Below, one piece after another: positions 8,403 to 19,468 of a stretch of DNA of 32,669 nt (its first letter is position 1; each line of letters opens with the position of its first letter). The stretch comes from an uncultured Rhodospirillales bacterium (GTDB lineage: Bacteria; Pseudomonadota; Alphaproteobacteria; Reyranellales; Reyranellaceae): NCBI GenBank assembly GCA_902825855.1, contig CADECW010000014.1, forward strand, positions 46,969 to 79,637. Reading direction: 5' to 3'. The position numbers and the translations under genes are program-made. The notes beneath the pieces were generated by a model, which had not been told where the DNA came from, did no database searches, and saw nothing but the letters and a program-made list of their open reading frames with translations.

Positions 8403-10607
8403 TCAGGAACTCAGCACCAGGCGCGGTACCGCCCCGCTGAGCTTGAGCGCGCTGCCGCGGCCCGAGAGCGACGGATTGGTCATGAAGTAGTGGTGGGCGA
8501 TGAAAGGTTCCTTGGCGACAGGCGGTCGGCTGTACGAGCCGTCGGGCGCCATGATCCAGCTCTGCCCGTCGTCCTTGAGGTTCGCGACCATGATCTGGTC
8601 GAGCACCTGCTCGTGCACCGTCGGATTCTCGACCGGACAGAGCAATTCGACGCGGCGGTCGAGATTGCGCGGCATCCAGTCGGCCGACGAGATGAAGACC
8701 TTGGCGTCGGGCGACGGCAGCGACTTGCCGTTGCCGAAGCATACGATACGGGCGTGCTCCAGGAACCGACCGATCATGCTCTTGACTCTGATGTGCTCGC
8801 TCAGGCCCGGCATGCCGGGGCGGAGACAGCAGATGCCGCGCACCACGAGATCGATCTGCACCCCCGCCTGCGACGCGGCATAGAGTCGGTCGATCAGCTT
8901 GCCGTCGACCAGCGAATTGAGCTTCGCCCAGATCGCCGCCGGGCGGCCGGCCTTGGCATTGTCGATCTCGGCATCGATCAGCCTGTAGAGATCGGGCCGC
9001 AGCGTCACCGGGGCGAAGGAAATCTTCTCCATGCGCTCCGGCCGGGCGTAGCCCGTCATGTAGTTGAACAGGCGCGCCGCGTCGCGGCCCATTGCCGGGT
9101 CGCAGGTGAAGAACGACAGGTCGGTATAGATGCGCGCCGTGATCGGGTGATAGTTGCCGGTGCCGAAATGCACGTAGGTGCGCGTGACCTGGGCCTCGCG
9201 CCGCACCACCATCGAGACCTTGGCGTGGGTCTTGAGGTCGATGAAGCCATAGACCACCTGCACCCCGGCCCGCTCGAGATCGCGCGCCCAGCGGATGTTG
9301 GCTTCTTCATCGAAGCGCGCCTTCAGCTCGACCAGCGCCGTCACCGTCTTCCCGGCCTCGGCTGCTGCGATCAGCTCCTTGACGATCGGCGAATCGTGGC
9401 TGGTGCGATAGAGCGTCTGCTTTATCGCCGCCACAGCTGGATCGCGAGCGGCCTGGCGCAGGAACTGCACCACGACGTCGAAGCTCTCGTAGGGGTGATG
9501 GACGACGATGTCCTTGGCGCGGATGGCGGCGAAGCAGTCGCCGCCGAAGTCGCGGATGCGCTCGGGGAAGCGCACGGCGTAGGGCTCGTACTTGAGGTCC
9601 CGGCGATCGTCGACGATCATCGCCTTCACATCTCCGATGTTGAGCATGCGGTCGAGATGGAAGACGTGGACGGTCTGCGTCTGGGCGGGGATCTCGAGCT
9701 GGTCGAACAGGAAGTCGCGCAGCTCGGCCGGCATCGCCGAGTTGACCGAAATCGAAATCAGGTCGCCGCGGCGGCGGCGTTTCAGCGCGCTCTCGTACAG
9801 CAGGACGAGGTCTTCGGCTTCCTCGTTGATCTCGACGTCGCTGTCGCGGATGAGACGGAAGACGGCACGCTCGATCACCTCGTAGCCCGGGAAGAGGCGC
9901 GGCAGGTAGATGTCGACGAGATCTTCCAGCGACAGGAAGCGTATCGAGGCGCCGGGCAGCCGCACGAAGCGGTCGACCTGTGGTGGCAGCGGCAGCAGCG
10001 CCATAAGCGGCCGGCGGTCGTCCCTGCGCTGCAACTTCAGGATCGCCGAGAAGCCGCCGTTGGGGATGAAGGGAAAGGGATGCGCGGGGTCAATCGCGAG
10101 CGGCGTGAAGATCGGGAAGACCTGGTCGATGAAGTACTGGTCGAGCCAGACGCGCTCGCCCTCGGTCAGCTCCGAGGGATCGAGGACGGCAATGCCGGCC
10201 TCGCGCAATTCGTCCTGCAGGTTGGCCCACACCTCCTGCTGGCGCGCCATCAGGGTCGACGCACGCTCGCGGATCGCGGCCAGCTGCTCGGCGGAGGTCA
10301 TGCCGTCGTCGCTGAGCAGAGGCGAACGGGTCTGCAGCATGTCGACCAGGCCGGCCACCCGGACCATGTAGAATTCGTCGAGATTGTCGGCCGAGATCGA
10401 CAGGAAGCGCACACGCTCCAGCAGAGGCTGGCGCTGGTTGCTGGCTTCCTCGAGCACCCGCATGTTGAAGGCGAGCCACGAAAGTTCACGATTGATGAAG
10501 CGACGCGGGCTGTCGGGTGTAATCTCGAGGCCCGGGCCGACTTCATGGGTCGTCGTATCGAGGGCATCCATGCCGGAAACGGTAGACCCTCGAGATGACG
10601 GTGTCAT
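8403..10607 (-). CDS. ppk1: Polyphosphate kinase 1
   Basis: This is a 734-aa enzyme that reversibly transfers the gamma-phosphate of ATP to polyphosphate. The N-terminal domain starts at [20 protein letters not shown] (~37), as in the family. The catalytic domain has the autophosphorylated His461 in DLKTHAKV, the HFGTGNYH loop (~480-487), and the second conserved His618 in GRFLEHARI. The C-terminus ends normally. Two starts are possible, ATG 10607 and ATG 10571 (residue 13). Neither has a convincing ribosome-binding site, although GAGGG lies 14 bases before the second. The gene is divergent from a SixA-like phosphatase only 49 bases away and is followed by ppx. Confidence 0.97.
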   Translation of the reverse strand: MTPSSRGSTVSGMDALDTTTHEVGPGLEITPDSPRRFINRELSWLAFNMRVLEEASNQRQPLLERVRFLSISADNLDEFYMVRVAGLVDMLQTRSPLLSDDGMTSAEQLAAIRERASTLMARQQEVWANLQDELREAGIAVLDPSELTEGERVWLDQYFIDQVFPIFTPLAIDPAHPFPFIPNGGFSAILKLQRRDDRRPLMALLPLPPQVDRFVRLPGASIRFLSLEDLVDIYLPRLFPGYEVIERAVFRLIRDSDVEINEEAEDLVLLYESALKRRRRGDLISISVNSAMPAELRDFLFDQLEIPAQTQTVHVFHLDRMLNIGDVKAMIVDDRRDLKYEPYAVRFPERIRDFGGDCFAAIRAKDIVVHHPYESFDVVVQFLRQAARDPAVAAIKQTLYRTSHDSPIVKELIAAAEAGKTVTALVELKARFDEEANIRWARDLERAGVQVVYGFIDLKTHAKVSMVVRREAQVTRTYVHFGTGNYHPITARIYTDLSFFTCDPAMGRDAARLFNYMTGYARPERMEKISFAPVTLRPDLYRLIDAEIDNAKAGRPAAIWAKLNSLVDGKLIDRLYAASQAGVQIDLVVRGICCLRPGMPGLSEHIRVKSMIGRFLEHARIVCFGNGKSLPSPDAKVFISSADWMPRNLDRRVELLCPVENPTVHEQVLDQIMVANLKDDGQSWIMAPDGSYSRPPVAKEPFIAHHYFMTNPSLSGRGSALKLSGAVPRLVLSS

Positions 10608-10656
10608 GGCAATTCAATAAGATCTTGGTCGACAAGGATATTTTCCGAATTACCCG

Positions 10657-11181
10657 ATGAAGACCCTGCTTCTGTTGCGGCACGCGAAATCGGCCTGGAG
10701 CGATCCTCGGCTGGACGACCACGACCGCCCCCTGAACGGGCGAGGCGAGCGGGCAGCCAAAGCCATGGCCGACCATGTCGCCCGCCGGGTGCCCCGCCCC
10801 GACCTGATCCTGTGCTCCACGGCGATGCGGACGCGCCAGACGCTGGCGCCGCTCCTGAAGTGCCTGGAAGGCGCTGCGCCGCCGATCTCGCTGGAGGCTG
10901 GCCTGTACCTCGCCTCGGAGGATGCCCTCCTGGGCCGCCTGCAGGCCGTAGCCGACGACGCGCCAACGGTCCTGCTGATCGGCCACAACGACGGCATCGG
11001 CCAGTTGGCGGCCGATCTGGCAGGTGACGGCCCGTCCGAGGCCTTGGCCGCGCTCAGGGCGAAATACCCGACCGGCGCGCTGGCTGTCCTCCGCATCCCG
11101 GACGGTCCCTGGAGTGACCTCAGGCCGGGGTCGGCCAAGCTCATCGAGTTCGTTCGACCGCGCGACCTTGCGGTAACTTGA
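10657..11181 (+). CDS. SixA-like histidine phosphatase family protein
   Basis: This is a 174-aa member of the histidine phosphatase (phosphoglycerate mutase-like) superfamily. The catalytic RHG-type motif is LLLLRHAKSAW with His9 as the phospho-acceptor, followed by D and R residues (CSTAMRTRQT, ~53-62) and the second catalytic His110 in LIGHNDGIG. This short form resembles SixA, which removes phosphate from histidine phosphotransfer proteins or PTS components in E. coli. The real substrate here is unknown. The gene is divergent from ppk with 49 bases between start codons, so they may share a control region. A polyphosphate-linked role is possible but unsupported beyond position. Confidence 0.88.
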   Translation: MKTLLLLRHAKSAWSDPRLDDHDRPLNGRGERAAKAMADHVARRVPRPDLILCSTAMRTRQTLAPLLKCLEGAAPPISLEAGLYLASEDALLGRLQAVADDAPTVLLIGHNDGIGQLAADLAGDGPSEALAALRAKYPTGALAVLRIPDGPWSDLRPGSAKLIEFVRPRDLAVT

Positions 11182-11182
11182 T

Positions 11183-11205
11183 GGGAAAGCGGGCCGGAGG
11201 CCCGC
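11183..11205 (-). terminator. Hairpin terminator for the SDR gene
   Basis: GCGGGCC (11189-11195) and GGCCCGC (11199-11205) form a seven-base perfect GC stem with a three-base loop. On the minus strand the stem is followed by TTTCCC, so it could stop minus-strand transcription just past the SDR stop codon at 11212. On the plus strand there is no T run, but the hairpin lies directly after the sixA-like stop and may protect that transcript end. Confidence 0.5.
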
Positions 11206-11211
11206 GCTCCA

Positions 11212-11991
11212 CTAGTACGTGCCCGGATACTGCCCGCCGTCCATCAGCAGGTTCTGGCCAGTGATGTAGCTCGCGTGCACGCTGCACAGGAAGGCGCAGG
11301 CCGCGCCGAATTCCTCCGCCGTACCGAAGCGGCCGGCCGGGTTCATCTTGGCGCCGGCCTGGAACTCCTCCTCGTAGCTCTTGCCGCTCTTGGCGGCGCG
11401 CGCCCGGTACGTGCCGCGCAGGCGATCGGTGTCGAACGGCCCCGGCAGCAATCCGTTGATGGTGACGCCCCGGCGCACCGTGACGCGCGCCACGCCGGCG
11501 ACGAATCCCGTGAGGCCCGAGCGAGCGCCGTTGCTGAGACCCAGGATGTCGATCGGCGCCTTCACCGAGCTCGACGTGATGTTCACGATTCGGCCGAAGC
11601 CCCGCTTCATCATGCCATCGACCGACGCCTTGATGAATTCGATGGGCGTCAGCATGTTGGCGTCGATCGCCTTGATCCAGGCGTCGCGGTCCCAGTCGCG
11701 GAAATCGCCGGGCGGCGGACCGCCGGCGTTGTTGACGATGATGTCGGGTTCGGGACAGGCGGCCAGCACCTGCTTGCGGCCGGCATCGGTCGTGACGTCG
11801 ACGGCAATCGGTGTCACCTTCACGCCGGTCTTCTTGCGGATCTCCTCCGCCGTCGCCTCGAGCTCGGCCTTGGTGCGCGCGTTGATCACCAGATCGACGC
11901 CTTCCTGCGCCAGCGCCATGGCGCAGCCCTTGCCCAGCCCCTTGCTCGCCGCGCAGACGATCGCCTTGCGGCCCTTGATGCCCATGTCCAT
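11212..11991 (-). CDS. Short-chain dehydrogenase/reductase-like protein lacking the YxxxK motif
   Basis: This is a 259-aa Rossmann-fold protein of the SDR superfamily. The nucleotide loop reads AASKGLGKG (residues 14-22), which deviates from the usual TGxxxGxG. DIIVNNAGGPPPG (~83-95) and NITSSS (~137-142) are as expected. The catalytic Tyr and Lys, 13 and 17 residues after the Ser, are Ser153 and Arg157 in GLSNGARSGL. The C-terminal INGLLPGPFDTDR and LLMDGG segments are conserved. This matches a known SDR-like group without the full catalytic tetrad (CDD BKR_like_SDR_like), so its activity and substrate are unclear. ATG 11991 is supported by AAGGAG eight bases upstream. The gene starts 41 bases after hda and may be read from that operon as well as from its own signals. 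Confidence 0.85.
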   Translation of the reverse strand: MDMGIKGRKAIVCAASKGLGKGCAMALAQEGVDLVINARTKAELEATAEEIRKKTGVKVTPIAVDVTTDAGRKQVLAACPEPDIIVNNAGGPPPGDFRDWDRDAWIKAIDANMLTPIEFIKASVDGMMKRGFGRIVNITSSSVKAPIDILGLSNGARSGLTGFVAGVARVTVRRGVTINGLLPGPFDTDRLRGTYRARAAKSGKSYEEEFQAGAKMNPAGRFGTAEEFGAACAFLCSVHASYITGQNLLMDGGQYPGTY

Positions 11992-12032
11992 CGTTTCACT
12001 CCTTGGATTTCACGAGAGTCCAAACTTGCGTT

Positions 12033-12716
12033 CTAGTTCGACGACGAAAGCTCCTCCAGCACGTCGGCCGCCAGCCTGCGGTCGATCTCACGGCGCTCGA
12101 CCAGCGCGCGCCGGTCGAGAGCCGCGACCACTCGGCGCGCCGCTTCCGCCGAACGCTCCATGTGCGACACGAGATAGTGCACGACGCCGGGCGCGGCGTG
12201 CAATTGCCGATCGACGAGCTGTTTCAGGATGATCGAGCCCAGCAGTTCGTCGTCAGGCGCGGCGACGGCAACGGCGGGCGCGGCGCGTAGCCGCGAGGCG
12301 AGATCCGGCAGAGCGATCCGCCAGTGCGCCGGCAGCGCCTGTGCGACCAGCAGCAGATGGCCGTGATGCGCGCGCGCGAGATTGTAGAGATGGAACAAGG
12401 CGCGCTCGGGCGCACGCTGGGCATCGTCGATCGCAATCCTGGGTGACGCCGCGATCAGCTCCGACAGGTCGGCGACGCTCTTGCCCTCGAGGTCCTTGCC
12501 CTCGATCACCGGCGCGCCAGCGCGTGCCGCCCAGACACGCGCCAGATGGGTCTTGCCGCAGCCCGGCGGGCCGCCGAGCGCGAGCGCGGGCGCCGGCCAG
12601 TCGGGCCAGCGGTCGATCCAGGCCAGCGCCTCGCGATTGCCGTCGGCAACGACGAAGTCTTCGCGCGCATAGGTCGGAAGCGGCAACGCGAGATCGAAAG
12701 TCAGCTGACGGGCCAT
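12033..12716 (-). CDS. hda: DnaA regulatory inactivator Hda (DnaA-like AAA+ protein)
   Basis: This is a 227-aa homologue of the DnaA AAA+ domain without the DNA-binding domain IV. With the sliding clamp it stimulates ATP hydrolysis by DnaA and prevents re-initiation of replication. The N-terminus carries a clamp-binding type motif QLTFDL at residues 4-9. Walker A is GGPPGCGKTHLA near residue 48, and Walker B is IAIDDAQ near 95. A sensor/lid region with RLRAAPAVAVAAPDDELL follows, and the C-terminal helices contain RRVVAALDRRALVERR. ATG 12716 lies three bases after the stop of the AI-2E family permease gene, so they are co-translated. In alphaproteobacteria this gene is also called hdaA. Confidence 0.92.
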   Translation of the reverse strand: MARQLTFDLALPLPTYAREDFVVADGNREALAWIDRWPDWPAPALALGGPPGCGKTHLARVWAARAGAPVIEGKDLEGKSVADLSELIAASPRIAIDDAQRAPERALFHLYNLARAHHGHLLLVAQALPAHWRIALPDLASRLRAAPAVAVAAPDDELLGSIILKQLVDRQLHAAPGVVHYLVSHMERSAEAARRVVAALDRRALVERREIDRRLAADVLEELSSSN

Positions 12717-12719
12717 CGC

Positions 12720-13802
12720 TCACCCGGCGTCGGCGCCACGATAGTACTGGCTGTCGCGATAGCGGCCGATCAGGTGGCGCGCCATCACTCCGATCACGGC
12801 CGCCACCGGGACCGCGATCAGCACGCCGACGAAGCCGAACAGCGCACCGCCCGCCAGCAAGGCAAACATGATCCATACCGGATGGAGGCCGACCCGATCA
12901 CCAACAAGCTTGGGGGACAGGACGTTGCCTTCCAGCATCTGGCCTATCACGAACACGACGGCGACCTTCACGACGCCCATCCAGTCCGGCGGGAACTGCA
13001 CCAGCGCCATACCCAACGCCATCACCGCGCCGACGAAGGTACCGACGAAGGGGATGAACGAGATGGCGCCGGCGATCAGGCCGATCACCAGACCGAACTT
13101 CAGCCCGACCAGCGACAGGCCGATGGCGTAGATGCTGCCGAGCGCAATGCAGACCAGGGCCTGCCCGCGCACGTAGCCGGCGATGGCGGCGTTGGATTCG
13201 TGGGCAAGCTTGCGGATCGTTGCGGCGTGGTCGCGCGGCAAGGCGCCGTCAATCGCGTCGACAAGCCTTTCCCAGTCACGCAGCAGGTAGAAGGTCACGA
13301 CCGGCGTCAGGAAGAGCAGCGCCAGCAGGTTGAAAAATGCGAGCCCGCCCTGGGCCAGCTTGCCCGCGACGGTTCCAGCGACCGCCAGCACCTGGCCGGC
13401 GCGCTGCGTCAGCTCGTCCTGCAGTTCGTGCAGGCTGAGAGGCGGCAGGTTGAGCCGCTCGCGGATCGGGTCGATCAGCGGCGTTATGCGCGCCGCCAGC
13501 TTCACCGTGTAATCCGGGAAACTGAGGATCAGGGACTGAACCTGACCGAACAGCGGCGGCACGATGGCCATCGCCACGCCGACAGTGATCAGCACTGCGA
13601 GAATCGTGACGGAGGTCGTTGCCCACGTGCGCGACATGCCGAGCCGCTGCAGGCGCAAGACGACCGGGTCGAGGAAATACGCGACGACGATGCCGACGAC
13701 GAAGGGCAGCAGGATGTCGTTCAGCAGCCACAACAGCAGGAGGAACAGGGCGGCCATCGCCACCCAGAAGCGCCAGCGTGCGGACTGGCTGGTCGCGGTC
13801 AT
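12720..13802 (-). CDS. AI-2E family transporter (PerM/YdiK type membrane protein)
   Basis: This is a 360-aa integral membrane protein of the AI-2E exporter (formerly UPF0118) family. It begins with two hydrophobic segments (WVAMAALFLLLLWLLNDIL and FVVGIVVAYFLDPVVLRL) followed by a soluble middle part. The C-terminal half has the hallmark LVGLKFGLVIGLIAG, FIPFVGTFVGA and VFVIGQMLEGNVLSPKLVG segments, then GGALFGFVGVLIAVPVAAVIGV. Some family members export autoinducer-2 and others act as Na+/H+ antiporters, so the substrate is open. The gene is three bases downstream of the DUF2066 gene and three bases upstream of hda. Confidence 0.93.
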   Translation of the reverse strand: MTATSQSARWRFWVAMAALFLLLLWLLNDILLPFVVGIVVAYFLDPVVLRLQRLGMSRTWATTSVTILAVLITVGVAMAIVPPLFGQVQSLILSFPDYTVKLAARITPLIDPIRERLNLPPLSLHELQDELTQRAGQVLAVAGTVAGKLAQGGLAFFNLLALLFLTPVVTFYLLRDWERLVDAIDGALPRDHAATIRKLAHESNAAIAGYVRGQALVCIALGSIYAIGLSLVGLKFGLVIGLIAGAISFIPFVGTFVGAVMALGMALVQFPPDWMGVVKVAVVFVIGQMLEGNVLSPKLVGDRVGLHPVWIMFALLAGGALFGFVGVLIAVPVAAVIGVMARHLIGRYRDSQYYRGADAG

Positions 13803-13805
13803 CGA

Positions 13806-14879
13806 TCAGCGGACCTGCAATCGCCACTTGTCGGCGTCCTTGTCGAGCACCAGTCCGGCCGAGGCCAGCGTGCGCTGCAGCTCGTCGGGGGTACCGAAAT
13901 ACTCCAGCCGTAGCTCGGCGCGATCGGTTTCGAGCTGACGCACGACGACGCCCTTGACCGCCGGCACGCTGCCCAGGCGTTGACGCACCTGAACCCAGTC
14001 GCCGAGTGCCCGGATCGGCACGTAGACATCGATCGTGTCCTGCGAATCGCGGCGCACGGTGGCGACACTGCGCCATTGCTCGTCGAGCTTCTGATGGATC
14101 TGCTGGGCGGCGGTGGCAAGCTGCGTCGAATCGGGAACCGTGGTCCGCGGAATCTCGCTGCGCGCGCCGGTCTGTGCGTCGTAGCGCAAGCCGCCGACGG
14201 TCAGGGGGCCGCCGTCCTTGTTGCCCTCGACGATCGCCACGATGATCGTTGGCGCGCGATAGCGTTCGTTGAGGCGGGCGATCGCCGAGACATTGCCGAC
14301 ATAAAGCTCTTCCGCCGTCACGGCGCTCTGGTCGAGCTGGTCGCCACGAATCACCGTCACGGGAACCGCGGTGCTGGAGGTGTCGAGCGTCCGCCAGGCC
14401 TCGCGCCATGCATTGTTGTCGTTGAGCGGTTCGACGCCCGCCGGGCCCTTCCACAGCGGAACGACCAGCGCCGGACGCGACATGGTGTCGGCGACCTTCA
14501 CACCGCTCTGGCCGAGCCACGCCTTCACGGGATCGGGCTGGAACACGACGTTCAGCGTGGCGATATAGCGACCGGGCGCGGAGCGTTCGCGCACGAACTC
14601 TATGCCGCGCACCATGCCTTCGAGGCTGGCGTCGCTGGGAGTTGTCACCCGCGCGCGGTCCTCCGGCGCCACCACGCGGTCGACCAGCATTTTCGCCGCC
14701 TTTCGTCGCGCCTCGGCGATGCCCTGCTGGCGCGCCTGCACGGCATCGGGCGCCGTCACGTCGACGTCGACGCCGGTCACCGTGTAGGTGGTGCTGCCTT
14801 GAGCAAATGCCGCCACGCACAGGGAAAAAGCCGTCGCCAGGGCAAGAAGGATCGTGGAAAACCAGCGGACTGGCGGCAT
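13806..14879 (-). CDS. DUF2066 domain-containing exported protein
   Basis: This is a 357-aa protein with a Sec signal peptide: basic start MPPVRW, hydrophobic core [19 protein letters not shown], and an A-F-A cleavage site before QGS. The mature region resembles the DUF2066 family: [15 protein letters not shown] near residue 75, [22 protein letters not shown] near 110-130, then a TolB-like middle segment ([35 protein letters not shown]). The function of the family is not known. I chose ATG 14879 because it gives a clean signal peptide; the frame extends to 14972 but that part overlaps purM. It is the first gene of a tight operon with the AI-2E permease and hda, and is divergent from purM. Confidence 0.85.
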   Translation of the reverse strand: MPPVRWFSTILLALATAFSLCVAAFAQGSTTYTVTGVDVDVTAPDAVQARQQGIAEARRKAAKMLVDRVVAPEDRARVTTPSDASLEGMVRGIEFVRERSAPGRYIATLNVVFQPDPVKAWLGQSGVKVADTMSRPALVVPLWKGPAGVEPLNDNNAWREAWRTLDTSSTAVPVTVIRGDQLDQSAVTAEELYVGNVSAIARLNERYRAPTIIVAIVEGNKDGGPLTVGGLRYDAQTGARSEIPRTTVPDSTQLATAAQQIHQKLDEQWRSVATVRRDSQDTIDVYVPIRALGDWVQVRQRLGSVPAVKGVVVRQLETDRAELRLEYFGTPDELQRTLASAGLVLDKDADKWRLQVR

Positions 14880-14906
14880 TGCGGGGGTCCGGTTTTTGGC
14901 TATGTT
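14879..14906 (+). promoter_or_regulatory. Candidate promoter for purM-purN
   Basis: TTGCGG at 14879-14884 and TATGTT at 14901-14906 are separated by 16 bases. The predicted transcript would begin near 14912-14914, upstream of the TTG start codon at 14938. This arrangement argues against the in-frame ATG at 14902, which lies inside the -10 box. The match is moderate. Confidence 0.35.
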
Positions 14907-14937
14907 CGCGGCCACCTGTCTAGCGAATGAGCCCGGT

Positions 14938-16023
14938 TTGAGCAAACAAGGCCACAACAGCCCGCCCCTCACCTACAAGGACGCAGGCGTCGACATCGAT
15001 GCCGGCGACGCGCTGGTCGAGCACATCAAGCCGTTGGCGCGCAGCACCAACCGGGCAGGCGTCATGGGCGGGCTCGGCGGCTTCGGCGGTCTGTTCGACC
15101 TCAAGGCTGCAGGATTCAAGGACCCGATACTGGTGTCGGGCACCGACGGTGTCGGTACCAAGCTCAAGGTCGCGATCGAGGCGGAAATTCCCGACACGGT
15201 CGGCATCGACCTGGTGGCGATGTGCGTCAATGACATCGTCGTGCAGGGTGCCGAGCCGCTGTTCTTCCTCGACTACTACGCCAGCGGCAAGCTCGACGTC
15301 GAAGCCGGCCGACGCGTCGTCGCCGGAATCGCCGAAGGCTGCCGCCAGGCCGGGTGTGCGCTGGTCGGCGGCGAGACGGCGGAGATGCCGGGCATGTATG
15401 CGGCAGGCGACTACGATCTCGCGGGATTCTCGGTCGGCGCGGCCGAGCGTGGCGAGTTGCTGCCTCGCCCCGACATCGCACCAGGCGACGTGGTTCTGGG
15501 CATCGCTTCCAACGGCGCCCATTCGAACGGCTATTCGCTGGTGCGCAGTGTCGTGGCGCGCAGCGGCCTTGGCTATGACGCGCCGGCGCCGTTCGCCAAG
15601 GGATCGCTCGGCCAAGTCCTGCTCGAGCCGACGCGCATCTACGTCAAGCCGTTGCTGGCCGCCATCCGCGCCACCGGCGCGATAAAGGGACTGGCGCACA
15701 TCACGGGCGGCGGACTGCCGGGCAACGTGCCACGTTGCCTGCCCGACGGCATGCGCGCGCGCCTCGATGCCCGGCAATGGTCGGTGCCGGCGGTTTTCCG
15801 CTGGCTGCGCGATACGGGCCAGGTGCCGACCGACGACATGCTGCGCACCTTCAATTGCGGGCTCGGCATGATCGTCGTCACCGCGGCCGACGATGCCGCC
15901 AAGGTCGCCGCCGTACTCGGCGAAGCCGGTGAGAGCGTGTCGACGGTGGGCAAAATAGAGGCCGCTCCGCAAAGCGAAGCCGACTGCGTGGTCGATCACG
16001 CCGAGAGCCTATGGCGAAGCTGA
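14938..16023 (+). CDS. purM: Phosphoribosylformylglycinamidine cyclo-ligase (AIR synthetase)
   Basis: This is a 361-aa cytoplasmic enzyme of purine synthesis that closes FGAM to AIR using ATP. The family start [12 protein letters not shown] is followed by [34 protein letters not shown] (~80), [20 protein letters not shown] (~105-124), [12 protein letters not shown] (~150) and [12 protein letters not shown] (~263). The start is uncertain. TTG 14938 gives [17 protein letters not shown] and fits the candidate promoter, while ATG 14902 would add 12 residues. Neither has a clear ribosome-binding site. The last 13 bases overlap purN, so the two are coupled. It is divergent from the DUF2066 operon. 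Confidence 0.96.
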   Translation: MSKQGHNSPPLTYKDAGVDIDAGDALVEHIKPLARSTNRAGVMGGLGGFGGLFDLKAAGFKDPILVSGTDGVGTKLKVAIEAEIPDTVGIDLVAMCVNDIVVQGAEPLFFLDYYASGKLDVEAGRRVVAGIAEGCRQAGCALVGGETAEMPGMYAAGDYDLAGFSVGAAERGELLPRPDIAPGDVVLGIASNGAHSNGYSLVRSVVARSGLGYDAPAPFAKGSLGQVLLEPTRIYVKPLLAAIRATGAIKGLAHITGGGLPGNVPRCLPDGMRARLDARQWSVPAVFRWLRDTGQVPTDDMLRTFNCGLGMIVVTAADDAAKVAAVLGEAGESVSTVGKIEAAPQSEADCVVDHAESLWRS

Positions 16024-16661
16024 AGGTCGGGATCCTGATCTCGGGCCGCGGCAGCAACATGGCGGCACTCATCGCGGCCGCGCGGGCGCCGGACTATCCG
16101 GCGGAGATCGCCGTCGTCGTGAGCAACGTGGCGAGCGCGGCCGGCGTCGAGACTGCAAAGGAGGCCGGCGTACCCACCGCGGTGGTCCCGCACAAGCAGT
16201 TCCCCGACCGCGAGAGTTTCGACCGCGTCGTGTCGGCGGAGCTGGAGAAGCACGGTGTGGGCCTGGTGGCGCTCGCCGGCTTCATGCGCATCCAGAGCCC
16301 GTGGTTTGCGATGCGCTGGAAGGACCGCATCATCAACATCCACCCCTCGCTGCTTCCCGCCTTTCCCGGCCTGCGGGTCCAGCAGCAGGCGATCGACGCG
16401 GGCGTTCGCATCAGCGGCTGCACGGTCCATTTCGTCACGCCCGAGCTCGACAGCGGTCCGACGATTGCTCAGGCCGCGGTGCCGGTGCTGGCGGACGATA
16501 CGGCCGACACGCTTGCCGTGCGCATCCTGCGCCAGGAGCACCTGCTCTACCCGTTGGTGGTGCGCTGGTTCGCCGAGGGCCGGCTGACGGTCCGGGGCGC
16601 GCAGGTCACCGTCACGGGCGTCCCCAGAGGCGCAACCCTGCTCTTCTCGCCCGACCCCTAG
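16011..16661 (+). CDS. purN: Phosphoribosylglycinamide formyltransferase
   Basis: This is a 216-aa folate-dependent GAR transformylase, the third step of purine synthesis. The N-terminal Rossmann part is [16 protein letters not shown]. The catalytic triad is visible as Asn109 and His111 in [14 protein letters not shown] and Asp147 in TPELDSGP. The FMRIQSPWF segment and the [12 protein letters not shown] region bind folate in relatives. The length is normal. The start overlaps the purM stop by 13 bases. It ends 40 bases before the cytochrome oxidase subunit gene, which has its own candidate promoter. Confidence 0.97.
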   Translation: MAKLKVGILISGRGSNMAALIAAARAPDYPAEIAVVVSNVASAAGVETAKEAGVPTAVVPHKQFPDRESFDRVVSAELEKHGVGLVALAGFMRIQSPWFAMRWKDRIINIHPSLLPAFPGLRVQQQAIDAGVRISGCTVHFVTPELDSGPTIAQAAVPVLADDTADTLAVRILRQEHLLYPLVVRWFAEGRLTVRGAQVTVTGVPRGATLLFSPDP

Positions 16662-16672
16662 TTCGCTATAAG
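16644..16672 (+). promoter_or_regulatory. Candidate promoter for the cytochrome oxidase subunit IV gene
   Basis: TATAAG at 16667-16672 is preceded at 17 bases by TTCTCG (16644-16649), which lies in the end of purN. The -10 box is good and the -35 box is weak. A GAGGA ribosome-binding site follows at 16686-16690, eleven bases before the ATG at 16702. With the terminator at 16929 this would make a single-gene transcription unit. Confidence 0.42.
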
Positions 16673-16701
16673 ACCCCGACCAAACGAGGAATTCAGAGAC
16701 C

Positions 16702-16905
16702 ATGGCCGACGCACAGGACGACTACCCAGCCCATCTCAGCACCTACACGTCGTTCAACAAGCTGGTGCTGTTCACCATTCTGTTCGTCGTGCTGCTGCTG
16801 GCCTGCATGGCGCTCGGCCTGGTCGGCAATGCACACATCTTCGCCCTGCTGCTAGGCATCGGCGGCACGCTCGCGTTGCTGGTTGCCTTCGCCATCATGA
16901 GTTGA
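16702..16905 (+). CDS. aa3-type cytochrome c oxidase subunit IV
   Basis: This is a 67-aa small membrane protein. The N-terminal soluble part HLSTYTSFNKLVLFT matches the bacterial aa3-type subunit IV family (Pfam COX4_pro_2), in which a short hydrophilic start with Y-x-x-F precedes the membrane helix. Here there are two hydrophobic stretches, LFTILFVVLLLACMALGLVG and HIFALLLGIGGTLALLVAFA, so two membrane helices are likely. The protein is a non-catalytic accessory part of the terminal oxidase in the inner membrane. No other oxidase genes are in the window. Family assignment rests on the N-terminal pattern and length, so confidence is good but not complete. Confidence 0.82.
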   Translation: MADAQDDYPAHLSTYTSFNKLVLFTILFVVLLLACMALGLVGNAHIFALLLGIGGTLALLVAFAIMS

Positions 16906-16928
16906 TGCTCCGGCGGGATGCCAAGGAA

Positions 16929-16957
16929 AAGCGGCCCAGGTGGGCCGCTTTTTGTTT
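16929..16957 (+). terminator. Strong Rho-independent terminator
   Basis: AAGCGGCCC (16929-16937) and GGGCCGCTT (16942-16950) form a nine-base perfect stem with the loop AGGT, followed by a T-rich tail (TTTTTGTTT including the stem end). It lies 24 bases after the oxidase subunit stop. The AAAA before the stem becomes TTTT on the minus strand, so the same hairpin can also terminate ndk, which ends at 17010 on the other strand. Confidence 0.88.
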
Positions 16958-17009
16958 GTCCGAGTTATGCGAACGGCTGAGCGCCAGGCGGGGGCCCGAT
17001 CAGACCATC

Positions 17010-17432
<423 letters not shown>

Positions 17433-17472
17433 GAATCCCTCTTCAGCGTGTGCTTTCAGCGCGTGGGCGCGC

Positions 17473-17501
17473 CTTATAAACGCGGGGTTCCACAGCGGCA
17501 A
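17473..17501 (-). promoter_or_regulatory. Promoter for ndk
   Basis: On the minus strand TTGCCG (17496-17501) and TATAAG (17473-17478) are separated by exactly 17 bases. Transcription would start near 17466, leaving a leader of about 34 bases that contains the GAGGG ribosome-binding site. Confidence 0.6.
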
Positions 17502-17506
17502 GCCGG

Positions 17507-17535
17507 TTGGACCGCGGCCTTCCGCGTGCTAAACG
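17507..17535 (+). promoter_or_regulatory. Candidate promoter for the ABC-F gene
   Basis: TTGGAC (17507-17512) and TAAACG (17530-17535) are 17 bases apart. The -35 box is good and the -10 box is weak. The start codon at 17546 is only 11 bases past the -10 box, and the sequence between is GC-rich without a Shine-Dalgarno sequence, so this transcript may be leaderless or nearly so. Confidence 0.35.
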
Positions 17536-17545
17536 CCGCCGCCCC

Positions 17546-19447
<1,902 letters not shown>

Positions 19448-19468
19448 TCGGGTGCACTCATGTGCCGG

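Noticed and set aside
8382..10598. 738-codon open frame on the plus strand
   Set aside because: It is antisense to ppk over its whole length and contains no recognisable domain.
12546..13913. 455-codon open frame on the plus strand
   Set aside because: It is the antisense shadow of hda and the AI-2E permease; the sequence is low-complexity Gln/His/Arg/Asp.
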